From CALXOJ01 sp034120015 (GTDB lineage: Bacteria; Spirochaetota; Spirochaetia; JAFGXN01): 64,000 nucleotides of DNA. The translations under genes were made by a program, and so were the position numbers. The stretch lies in the NCBI GenBank assembly GCA_034120015.1, contig JAXEIF010000004.1:1-64000 (forward strand). The letters run 5' to 3'. Below are positions 52,084-59,671 of the stretch, one piece after another; positions within the stretch are counted from its first letter, which is position 1, and every line of letters starts with the position of its first letter. The notes under the pieces were generated by a model. That model worked only from the letters and a program-made list of their open reading frames with translations, had not been told where the DNA came from and did not search any database.

Positions 52084-53017
52084 CAAACCGCTTTCTGCCG
52101 ATTACACGTTGTGGGGAAACTGCCGTCCCCGAAAAGAGAAAAACGTTTCGCTGATTTTACTGAACCGCGGTGCCCGCATCGATAAAGCGGCACTGCTGTC
52201 CAGACGCTTTTTTCAGCATTTCGATTCGGTCATTTCCGTCGAACCACCCGGGAGTTCTCCCGAAATTTACGACCTCATGAAAGGATCGGATCAGTTCCGC
52301 TTCCTCATTCCTCAAAAAGAGCTGACACCGGGGGAACAGATTGATCTGGCCGCTTCGCTCCTGACCGACGAATGGTTTTATGTGCTTTGGAACGATCAGA
52401 TTCTCGATAAAGAGATGACGCTGCCGTCCGAAGCCCCGGAAGAAAACGATCCCGTCATTTATGTTCCGTTTCTCAAGGATATGAGAGAGCAGAGCCCGAT
52501 ACCGACGATGATGGTGCCGTCGGTTTTGAAGCGGAAGCTGCGGGTTAAAGCATACGGAAATGCCGCCAGCGGAGGACGTACTTTTTACCCGTTCGATTTT
52601 ACCGGCTGTTATCATCGTGAATCGTTTTTTGCTGTCGGCGGTTACGACAATTCGTTCCGCAATCCGTTTTGGCAGCTGATTGATTTCGGCGCCCGGCTGC
52701 TGATGTTCGGAAAAACGGTCCGGCTTCATCCCTATTTTCTGGTTCACTACGATACGGAAATCGAACCGCATCGCGAATGTTTCGATTCCGATTATCTGCT
52801 TTTTGTTTTAAAAAATCAGTTTGTTCAAAAGAAAAAAGACCGGTTTTATATTCCGTATATTTCATTTATTTCCTACTTTTTCCGCTTTGCCGGTCGCGAC
52901 TGGAGCCGGACCGTTGCGGAATGCCGCCAGGCGAACCGTCTGCTTGACCGTTACCGGACACTTTACCGGAAAACGCTGTCCGAGGGAATTGCCGAATGGG
53001 GAGAAATCGGACAATGA
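52058..53017 (+). CDS. Glycosyltransferase-like protein (GT-A type, unassigned)
   Basis: A 319-residue protein. Start ATG 52058 lies inside the end of the spiro-SPASM gene behind GCGGAGG, so it is translationally coupled. The middle looks like a GT-A fold: DEWFYVLWNDQILD (a DxD-like acidic region), then FYPFDFTGCYHRESFFAVGGYDNSFRNPFWQLIDFGARL, a pattern seen in GT2/GT27-type enzymes where the sugar-binding part says GGYDE. No membrane segment or signal is visible. Donor and acceptor are unknown. Confidence 0.65.
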   Translation: MSIIHSISDKPLSADYTLWGNCRPRKEKNVSLILLNRGARIDKAALLSRRFFQHFDSVISVEPPGSSPEIYDLMKGSDQFRFLIPQKELTPGEQIDLAASLLTDEWFYVLWNDQILDKEMTLPSEAPEENDPVIYVPFLKDMREQSPIPTMMVPSVLKRKLRVKAYGNAASGGRTFYPFDFTGCYHRESFFAVGGYDNSFRNPFWQLIDFGARLLMFGKTVRLHPYFLVHYDTEIEPHRECFDSDYLLFVLKNQFVQKKKDRFYIPYISFISYFFRFAGRDWSRTVAECRQANRLLDRYRTLYRKTLSEGIAEWGEIGQ

Positions 53018-53682
53018 GGGCTGTTTTCCTGCAGACACGACTCAATTCCGTGCGGCTGCCGGGAAAAGCCCTGTTGCCGCTCGAAGGCATTCCGTTGGTG
53101 GAATGGAGCATGCGGCGGCTGAAGCAGGTGCAGGCGGACTGTTACGTTCTGCTGACCTGCACGGCAGATGCCGAAACGTTGCGGCCTTATGCCGAACGTT
53201 GCGGCTTCGAACTGTTTGCCGGCTCCGAAACAGACGTGCTGAACCGTTTTGCCGAAGCGGCACGCCTTTACCGGCCCGATTGGATTCTCCGGGCAACGGG
53301 GGACAACCCGTTTGTTTCTCCGGTTCTGGCGGACGAAACGCTGCGGCAGGCGGAGGCGGCCGGCGCCGATTACACCGTTTTAAAGGAGATTCCGACCGGT
53401 TCATCCGTCGAGGCGGCACGCACCGGTGCGCTTCTGGCGGCGGAGGCGGCGGCAACGGATCCGTACGACCGCGAGCATGTGATGCCGTATCTCTACCGCC
53501 ATCCCGAATCCTTTACCGTTATCGGCGGCGCACCGCCGGAGGGCTACCGTTCGCGGCTGTCGGTGACCGTTGACACGGAGGAGGATTACCGCCGCGTTGC
53601 CTGTTGGGCATCCGGTCTGACGCCGGAAACTTTTTCTCTCAAACATCTGATTGCATCGCAGCCGCAGGACGGTGACTTATGA
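53014..53682 (+). CDS. SpsF-like nucleotidyltransferase (CMP-sugar synthetase family)
   Basis: A 222-residue cytidylyltransferase-family protein (PF02348 type). The nucleotide-binding motif is TRLNSVRLPGKAL (residues 8-20), and the sugar-side GDNPFVSP motif is present. It should activate a sugar acid to its CMP form, as SpsF and PseF/NeuA relatives do. The ATG overlaps the previous stop as ATGA, and its stop overlaps the next start in the same way. The length is normal for the family. High GC compared with the flagellar region. Confidence 0.83.
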   Translation: MRAVFLQTRLNSVRLPGKALLPLEGIPLVEWSMRRLKQVQADCYVLLTCTADAETLRPYAERCGFELFAGSETDVLNRFAEAARLYRPDWILRATGDNPFVSPVLADETLRQAEAAGADYTVLKEIPTGSSVEAARTGALLAAEAAATDPYDREHVMPYLYRHPESFTVIGGAPPEGYRSRLSVTVDTEEDYRRVACWASGLTPETFSLKHLIASQPQDGDL

Positions 53683-55385
53683 TTCTGCTGTTTCCGACGC
53701 TCAAAAAAGGGTGCGGCAGCGGACATCTGAAGCGGATGATTCGCCTGCATCATCAGCTGCCCGATTCGGCCGTCTATTTGGAACAGAACGACAACCCGGT
53801 TTATTTTCCGCTCTTCGACGACTGCCGGGCCTCCGTGATCATCGGAACCGTTCCGTCCGAAGCAAAAGCAGTCGTCTTTGATAATTTTCGCACGACACGG
53901 TCGCAGTTGGATCGCTTTCCTCAGGAGATGGTTCGCATCGGTGTTGATGAGGGTGGTGCGGCCCGTTCCCGTTTCGACTACCTGCTCGATATTCTGCCGG
54001 CTGTAAAGAAACAGCAGGCACCCAATTACGCCTCTTTGGCTTTTTTGAATCGTGAAGACTATAAAAGAAGAAAACGGAAAACGATCAAATCGATTCTGGT
54101 TTCCTTCGGCGGCGAAGACCGTGCGGGCCTGGCGCAAAAAACAGCCGATTATCTTCAGGCAGCCGGCTGGCATCGAAAATACCGGATAACGCTTCTGTCT
54201 CCGCAATTAAAGGCGGAGTCTTACCCCGGTTTTGAAATTGTTTCCCGTATACCCGATTTGTCGCTTCGCGTGACGGGATGGGATCTGGTGCTGACTCATT
54301 TCGGGCTGACCGCATTCGAAGCGCTTTTTCAGAATGTGCCCGTCATTTTAATCAATCCGACAGCATATCATCACCGGTTAACGTTGAAGGCGGGGCTGCC
54401 GGAGGCGGGAGTCGGCTCGGTCAAAACCGACGTACTGGAAATGTATCTTTCCCAACCCGAATTGACGGAGTCCGTTTCCCGACCGTTTCTCGAAATGCCG
54501 CGGGAATCGCTGGGGCAGTTTTTCGAAAAACGGCATTTTACCGGCTCTCCCGTCTGTCCCGTCTGCGGGCGGCGGGGAAAGGTGATGTTTCGCGATAAAA
54601 CGCGAACGGTTTACCGCTGCCGCCGCTGTTCGCTTTACTATCAGCTGCTTTTTAAAGAACCGGAAGAGCGTTACCGGGAGGACTATTTCTTTTCGGAATA
54701 CCGGCAGTCGTACGGTCGCACGTATCTCGAAGATTTCGACTCGATTTCCGCAATGGGGGAGGTTCGTCTCGACTGCCTTGAACCGTTGCGCCGCACCGTT
54801 CAGAGTGACTGCCGCCTTCGGCTGCTGGATGTCGGCTGTGCTTACGGGCCGTTTCTGAAAGCGGCGGCCGCCCGCGGTTGGGAGGCGGCCGGCTGCGAAG
54901 TTTGTACCGAAGCCGCGGAATATGTCCGTAAAGAGTTCGGAATACCGGTTTTGTCGGTGCCGTTTGAGGATCATCCCGAAAACGGTCTGAAGTTTAACGC
55001 GGTCACGATGTGGTACGTGATCGAACATTTCGAACATCCGGGGGCGGTGCTGGAAAAAGTTTCCCGGCTGTTGTCGTCCGACGGCATTCTGGCTTTTTCG
55101 ACACCGAACGGCAGCGGATGGTCGGCCCGCAAATCGCTGCGGCAGTTTCTGGAAAAAAGTCCCGAAGACCATTATACAATTCTGACGCCGCGCGGGGTTC
55201 GCAAAATTCTGAAGCGGTACGGTTTCCGTGTCGAACGCATCCGTATCACCGGCATTCATCCGGAACGGATTTGGAATCACCGCAGTGCGGAGTCGCTGCC
55301 GCCGCGGCTTTACCGTTTTTTGTATCACGTTTTCCGGCTGTTGAAATGGGGGGATACTTTTGAAGTTTATGCAAAAAAGAAATGA
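53679..55385 (+). CDS. SpsG/PseG-like glycosyltransferase-fold protein fused to a zinc-ribbon methyltransferase
   Basis: A 568-residue fusion. The N-terminal half (about 1-280) has the SpsG/PseG family opening (GCGSGHLKRMIRLHHQL) and a second region with LVLTHFGLTAFEALFQNVPVILINPTAYH, the nucleotide-sugar-binding GT-B part. Residues about 290-320 carry a CxxC-CxxC zinc ribbon (CPVCGRRG, YRCRRC). The C-terminal half (about 345-560) is a class I SAM-dependent methyltransferase with LLDVGCAYGPFLKAAAARGWE (motif I) and MWYVIEHFEHP. The zinc ribbon plus methyltransferase layout is like the SAM-methyltransferase partners of sugar modification genes. ATGA-coupled to the SpsF-like gene. Confidence 0.8.
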   Translation: MILLFPTLKKGCGSGHLKRMIRLHHQLPDSAVYLEQNDNPVYFPLFDDCRASVIIGTVPSEAKAVVFDNFRTTRSQLDRFPQEMVRIGVDEGGAARSRFDYLLDILPAVKKQQAPNYASLAFLNREDYKRRKRKTIKSILVSFGGEDRAGLAQKTADYLQAAGWHRKYRITLLSPQLKAESYPGFEIVSRIPDLSLRVTGWDLVLTHFGLTAFEALFQNVPVILINPTAYHHRLTLKAGLPEAGVGSVKTDVLEMYLSQPELTESVSRPFLEMPRESLGQFFEKRHFTGSPVCPVCGRRGKVMFRDKTRTVYRCRRCSLYYQLLFKEPEERYREDYFFSEYRQSYGRTYLEDFDSISAMGEVRLDCLEPLRRTVQSDCRLRLLDVGCAYGPFLKAAAARGWEAAGCEVCTEAAEYVRKEFGIPVLSVPFEDHPENGLKFNAVTMWYVIEHFEHPGAVLEKVSRLLSSDGILAFSTPNGSGWSARKSLRQFLEKSPEDHYTILTPRGVRKILKRYGFRVERIRITGIHPERIWNHRSAESLPPRLYRFLYHVFRLLKWGDTFEVYAKKK

Positions 55386-57045
55386 CGGCGCCTATCCTTT
55401 CGCTTTTCGCGGATACGGGAAAAAAACGGTTCCGGAAAAGAAAACAATTCTGATTCTCGGTTGCGGGCTGATGCAGCGTCCGGCAATCGAAACGGCCAAA
55501 GCGTGGAACTGGACCGTCATCGGATTCGATGTCAACCCTCATGCCGAAGCGGTGCCGCTTTGCGACCGTTTCGAAACGGTCGATATTTCCGATACGGAAG
55601 CGGTTGTCTCCGCCGCCCGGCGGCTGCATGCGGAGTGCGGCATCGACGGGGTGTTTACCGCGGGAACCGATTTTTCGTTTAACGTTGCTTCGGCGGCGAA
55701 GGCGCTCGGTCTGCCGGGGCTGGCGCCGGAAGCAGCCTTTGCGGCCAGTAACAAATCGGCCATGAGAGCCGCATTTGCCGGCAACGGCGTCTCTTCGCCG
55801 GCCTTTCTGACGGTCGCTTCCGTCGGAGAAGCGGCAGCGGCGGCTCGCCCTCCGTTTCCGCTGGTTGTCAAACCGGTCGATAATATGGGCGGGCGGGGCA
55901 CCCGCCGCGTTGATAACGAAGCGGAACTCGCCGGGGCTGTCGCGGAAGCGCTGCGTTTTTCCCGGTCGGGAAAGGCGATTATCGAAGAATATATTGACGG
56001 ACCCGAGTTCAGCCTGGATGCGTTGGTTTGCGACGGCAAGGTAACGATTACCGGATTTGCCGACCGGCACATTTTTTTCCCCCCTTATTTTATCGAAATG
56101 GGGCATACCATGCCGACGGCGGCACCGGCAGAGGTGCGCCGGGCGGTGGAGTCGGAGTTTCGCAAGGCCGTTGCCGCACTCGGTCTGACAACGGGTGCGG
56201 CCAAAGGCGATGTCAAATATTCGCCGGCGCGCCGAAAGGCGGTCATCGGCGAGGTGGCGGCCCGCCTTTCCGGCGGCTACATGTCGGGGTGGACTTATCC
56301 GTATGCGTCCGGAATCAATGTGACGGCAGCCGCTTTACGGTTGGCGGTCGGCCTTCCGCCGGCACTGCCGCATCGGGAACGGCACCGCTGTTCGGCGGAG
56401 CGGGCCTTTTTGTCGGTCCCGGGCGAGGTCGTCGCGGTGGAAGGCGTCGAAACGGTTTTGCGCCGCCGCTGTGTCAGGCATCTTTTTATGAGAGCGGCTG
56501 TCGGCGACCGTGTGCGGTTTCCCCGCAACAACGTCGAGAAGTGCGGAAATATCATTACGGCCGCCCGAACACGCCGTCGGGCGGTACGCGAAGCCGACCG
56601 GGCGGCGGAGCGGATTTTGATTCGGCTGAAGGCTGGAGATCCCCAAACGGAGGATTATTTAATTTACGGCAGAGGGTGCAGTGTTTTCGTGCCGGAGATT
56701 GCGGAGGAAAACAGACGCGAATTTTTTTTCAAAAAAAAAGAAGAAAATTTTTGTAACCTCTTGATTTCATACACTCAAAAGCCGTTATTCATAGAAGAGA
56801 AAGATTGTGATGCGGCGTTCGGGCGCGGTTTAAAGCGGTTGCGCCGTATGGAGCTTTTTAACGGGGGAAAAAAAGCAAATCTGATTCTGGACGGTTTGTT
56901 CTGGCGTGTTTACAGGCGCGGAGGCGTTCAGGGTGCGGTCTGGCTGGCGGACAGCCTGCAGCATTTTTTTAAACTGGGGATATTAAATGAAGTATTGGAG
57001 AAATGGTGCGGGAATCATTCTTCTGACGGTTCTTCTTCTGACTGA
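55360..57045 (+). CDS. ATP-grasp family ligase (carbamoyl-phosphate-synthase-like)
   Basis: A 561-residue protein. It starts at TTG 55360, 6 bases after GGGGGG, within the end of the methyltransferase gene; ATG 55369 is the alternative. Residues about 30-130 form a preATP-grasp Rossmann part (ILILGCGLMQRPAIETAKAW), followed by an ATP-grasp domain (about 130-330) with FPLVVKPVDNMGGRGTRRV, the ATP lid, and IIEEYIDGPEFSLDA. The C-terminal 130 or so residues (from about 425) have no recognised family. Such enzymes join a carboxylate to an amine, which suggests an amide-linked substituent. The substrate is unknown. Confidence 0.78.
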   Translation: MKFMQKRNDGAYPFAFRGYGKKTVPEKKTILILGCGLMQRPAIETAKAWNWTVIGFDVNPHAEAVPLCDRFETVDISDTEAVVSAARRLHAECGIDGVFTAGTDFSFNVASAAKALGLPGLAPEAAFAASNKSAMRAAFAGNGVSSPAFLTVASVGEAAAAARPPFPLVVKPVDNMGGRGTRRVDNEAELAGAVAEALRFSRSGKAIIEEYIDGPEFSLDALVCDGKVTITGFADRHIFFPPYFIEMGHTMPTAAPAEVRRAVESEFRKAVAALGLTTGAAKGDVKYSPARRKAVIGEVAARLSGGYMSGWTYPYASGINVTAAALRLAVGLPPALPHRERHRCSAERAFLSVPGEVVAVEGVETVLRRRCVRHLFMRAAVGDRVRFPRNNVEKCGNIITAARTRRRAVREADRAAERILIRLKAGDPQTEDYLIYGRGCSVFVPEIAEENRREFFFKKKEENFCNLLISYTQKPLFIEEKDCDAAFGRGLKRLRRMELFNGGKKANLILDGLFWRVYRRGGVQGAVWLADSLQHFFKLGILNEVLEKWCGNHSSDGSSSD

Positions 57046-58036
57046 TGCCGGTCTGATAACGGCATACGCGGCGGAAGCGGTTTCGTCCGATTTCGAGACG
57101 GAATTCGGTGCCGATATATTATGGGACGAACGGCGGCAGGTCGGAATGATTTTGTCGGCCGAGGGGAAGAAAATCGTATTCTCTCCGGATTGCGATTTTC
57201 TGATTATCGAATATAATCAAAAAAAAACGATTGATTATATCCGTAAAAATAAAGGGAAGGGTTTTTGTTTCGGACCGCTTGCGGAAAAAGAAGTGCGGGC
57301 TTTTCTGAAAGGAAGTCGGGAGTCGCGTTCTCCGGTTCGGGTAAAAGCGATTATCGTCGATGCCGGACACGGCGGAAAAGATCCCGGAGCCGTGGCAAAG
57401 GTGCTTTTGCCGGGGCGAAAAACGCCTTTAACCGAAAAAGAGGTGACGCTGGATATCGCCTTACGGCTGGAGGACAAAATTCGAAGCCGTTTTCCCGATA
57501 TCCCGGTGGTGATGACGCGGACAACGGATATTTATCCCGATTTGGAAGAACGGACGGAAATAGCCAACCGGGTCACGGGCGGAAAAGACGATCTCGTATT
57601 GTTTGTTTCCGTTCATGTCAATTCGTCAATCAGCACGGCTGCGGCGGGATTTGAAGTCTGGTTCCTCTCTCAGGAAGTGAAGCGGGATGTGGTTCCGGAA
57701 GAAGTCAAACAGGATATCGATGACGCGGTATTGCCCGTTATTACCGATTTGTTTGATCACGAAATTACACTGGAAAGCCGGCTGCTTTCCAAACTGATTT
57801 CCGACGGCATGGACAGAAGTATCGGAGATGTTTCGCGCAATCGGGGAATCAAGGAAGAGGAGTGGTTTGTTGTCAAGCATGCCAAAATGCCGGCGGTTCT
57901 GGTCGAAGTCGGCTTTATTTCCAACGAGAAAGAAATGAAAATGCTTGCTGACGGCGAATATTGTGATAAAATAGCAGAAGGGATTTTTACCGGAATCAAT
58001 GATTTTATGACCGGTTTTGCTGCTGTGGAGAAATAG
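56987..58036 (+). CDS. N-acetylmuramoyl-L-alanine amidase (Amidase_3)
   Basis: A 349-residue exported zinc amidase. A signal peptide (about 1-29, ending AYAAEA) precedes a short N-terminal region and the Amidase_3 domain (about 117-345). The ligands are present: VDAGHGGKDPGA (His), TEKEVTLDIALRL (Glu), FVSVHVNSS (His) and the catalytic VLVEVGFISNEKE. It cleaves the stem peptide from muramic acid. Its start overlaps the ATP-grasp gene by 59 bp, with GGGG upstream of the ATG. An approximately 35-residue insert after the second His (EVKRDVVPEEVKQDI) is typical of the longer AmiC-type domain. Confidence 0.92.
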   Translation: MKYWRNGAGIILLTVLLLTDAGLITAYAAEAVSSDFETEFGADILWDERRQVGMILSAEGKKIVFSPDCDFLIIEYNQKKTIDYIRKNKGKGFCFGPLAEKEVRAFLKGSRESRSPVRVKAIIVDAGHGGKDPGAVAKVLLPGRKTPLTEKEVTLDIALRLEDKIRSRFPDIPVVMTRTTDIYPDLEERTEIANRVTGGKDDLVLFVSVHVNSSISTAAAGFEVWFLSQEVKRDVVPEEVKQDIDDAVLPVITDLFDHEITLESRLLSKLISDGMDRSIGDVSRNRGIKEEEWFVVKHAKMPAVLVEVGFISNEKEMKMLADGEYCDKIAEGIFTGINDFMTGFAAVEK

Positions 58037-58044
58037 GAAGGGTT

Positions 58045-58578
58045 ATGAAAATCGAAAACATCAAAGAAAAATTAACCGGTATCGGCAACAGCGGTTTTTT
58101 CTATTCGAAAAAATTCCGTGCGGCGACGGTCGGTGCAGCGGTTTTGCTGTTTTTGATTGCATCGGTTCCGTTTATTGTCCGGTCGGTGACAAGGCAGGAA
58201 TTCATTCTGCTCTTTCCCGATAAAGAAGGTACGGAGCTTTATCGCGAGATCAGACTGGCACCGCGGATGGATACTCCCCGGGAGCGAATCGGAGAACTGC
58301 TTCGGCAGCTGATACAGGGGTCGATGCTCCTGGATCCGTATCCGCTTTTTCCGTATTCGACGAAAGTCAATCAGGTTGTCGTTTCCGGAGAAGATATTTA
58401 TATCGATCTGTCATCGGATGCCGTTAAAACGCAACTGCCGATAGAAAGGGCGGTCGAAATTGTTAAAATCAATATCCGAAACAATTTTTCCGGATATGAT
58501 ACAATTACGGTAACTGTCAACGGGCATGATCCTGTTGTTGTTAATAAATCAATAGAAGAGAAAGATTTAGAACAGTAG
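58045..58578 (+). CDS. GerMN-domain membrane protein
   Basis: A 177-residue protein with a basic cytoplasmic N-terminus, a membrane helix (about 28-48) and a periplasmic GerMN domain (about 65-160; PRERIGELLRQLIQGSMLLDPYPLFP, then GEDIYIDLSSDAVK). GerMN proteins frequently pair with N-acetylmuramoyl-L-alanine amidases and modulate them or stabilise the envelope, and here it follows one after 8 bp. It is probably the amidase's partner. Confidence 0.83.
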   Translation: MKIENIKEKLTGIGNSGFFYSKKFRAATVGAAVLLFLIASVPFIVRSVTRQEFILLFPDKEGTELYREIRLAPRMDTPRERIGELLRQLIQGSMLLDPYPLFPYSTKVNQVVVSGEDIYIDLSSDAVKTQLPIERAVEIVKINIRNNFSGYDTITVTVNGHDPVVVNKSIEEKDLEQ

Positions 58579-58589
58579 GAGGTTTTTTT

Positions 58590-59648
58590 ATGAAAAACAA
58601 ATTCTTTCTTTTGATTCTCGTTTTCTTTTTGTCGGGCTCTTTGGCTTTTGCGCAGGAGGCGCCGGTCGAGTCCGAAACAGAAGAAACAACAGAGGCGCAG
58701 GCGGATAATACTCCGGCTCAGGAAGAGAATGTCGAAGGCGAAGCCTTTAAAGCAACTCTGCTGGATTTCTCGCTTTTGACGGCAGACGGTGAAGACGGTC
58801 AGAATTCGGAAACTATTATCGAGTTGGCCGATTATTCCACCTATGCGTTGTCGGAAGAAGAGAGAGCGGAATTTGATGTTTCTTTGGCTATCGAACAGTG
58901 GAAAGTGAAACTGAATTCTTCGGCAGCTTTCCCCGACACAATTGCCAAATCGATGGTGAAAGAGGTAGAAGTCAACGATGCGGAAACCATTTTCGGTAAC
59001 GAAAAACTGGGTGTCGAAAATCCGGGTAAAGTTATGGGTATTCGTGCCAATTTTCCGAAAGGAACCCGCTACGCTTATGCAGATGTCGTTCCTCCGTTTG
59101 ATATTCCCGTTTATTACAAAAAACCGGGAACGGATGAATATATGTTCCAGAACGGTCGCGGCGCTATCGACAACGTGCGCTACATCAAGAAAATTTCCGC
59201 CGTTATCTGCGGACGTAACTATCCTCACAAACTGCAGGTTGTTCTGCGTGACTCCGATTACAACGAAAAAGTTTACACCATCGGTGATTTCAACTTTACC
59301 GGATGGAGAAGAGTCGAGTGGGAAAACCCGAACTACATTGTTAACGTGAAAAACCGCGATCTGAAAACAGAACCGACTTATCCGATGCTGAACCGCAGCT
59401 GGAAATTGGTTGCGCTTCGTATCGTCAAAGATATTCAGCATGAAGGCGGCGATTTCATCGGTTATATCAAGCAGATTGACGTCGAATACGACAAAGATGT
59501 CATCCAGAGAAATCTTGATATCGACGACGATGCTTACTGGAATATTGTTTCCGATTACAATACATTCATGAGCGACTACAACTTTACCCGTCTCGGTGAA
59601 CAGATGACTCTCGAATATATTGAAAAACAGAGAATGAATCAGAAATAA
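58590..59648 (+). CDS. flaA: FlaA, periplasmic flagellar filament outer-layer (sheath) protein
   Basis: A 352-residue exported protein with a standard signal peptide (residues 1-21, SGSLAFAQ). It matches the spirochete FlaA family (ELADYSTYALSEEERAEFD, GIRANFPKGTRYAYADVVPPF, WRRVEWENPNYIVNVKNRDLK). FlaA covers the FlaB core of the periplasmic flagella and is secreted through Sec rather than the flagellar export system. TAGGAGG precedes the ATG. Position directly before cheA is the known arrangement in treponemes. Confidence 0.95.
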   Translation: MKNKFFLLILVFFLSGSLAFAQEAPVESETEETTEAQADNTPAQEENVEGEAFKATLLDFSLLTADGEDGQNSETIIELADYSTYALSEEERAEFDVSLAIEQWKVKLNSSAAFPDTIAKSMVKEVEVNDAETIFGNEKLGVENPGKVMGIRANFPKGTRYAYADVVPPFDIPVYYKKPGTDEYMFQNGRGAIDNVRYIKKISAVICGRNYPHKLQVVLRDSDYNEKVYTIGDFNFTGWRRVEWENPNYIVNVKNRDLKTEPTYPMLNRSWKLVALRIVKDIQHEGGDFIGYIKQIDVEYDKDVIQRNLDIDDDAYWNIVSDYNTFMSDYNFTRLGEQMTLEYIEKQRMNQK

Positions 59649-59671
59649 GAAACCAGATTGCAGGTTAAAAG

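Noticed and set aside
54378..55328. 316-codon minus-strand frame across the SpsG/methyltransferase gene
   Set aside because: Antisense shadow in GC-rich coding sequence; the plus-strand domains are clear.
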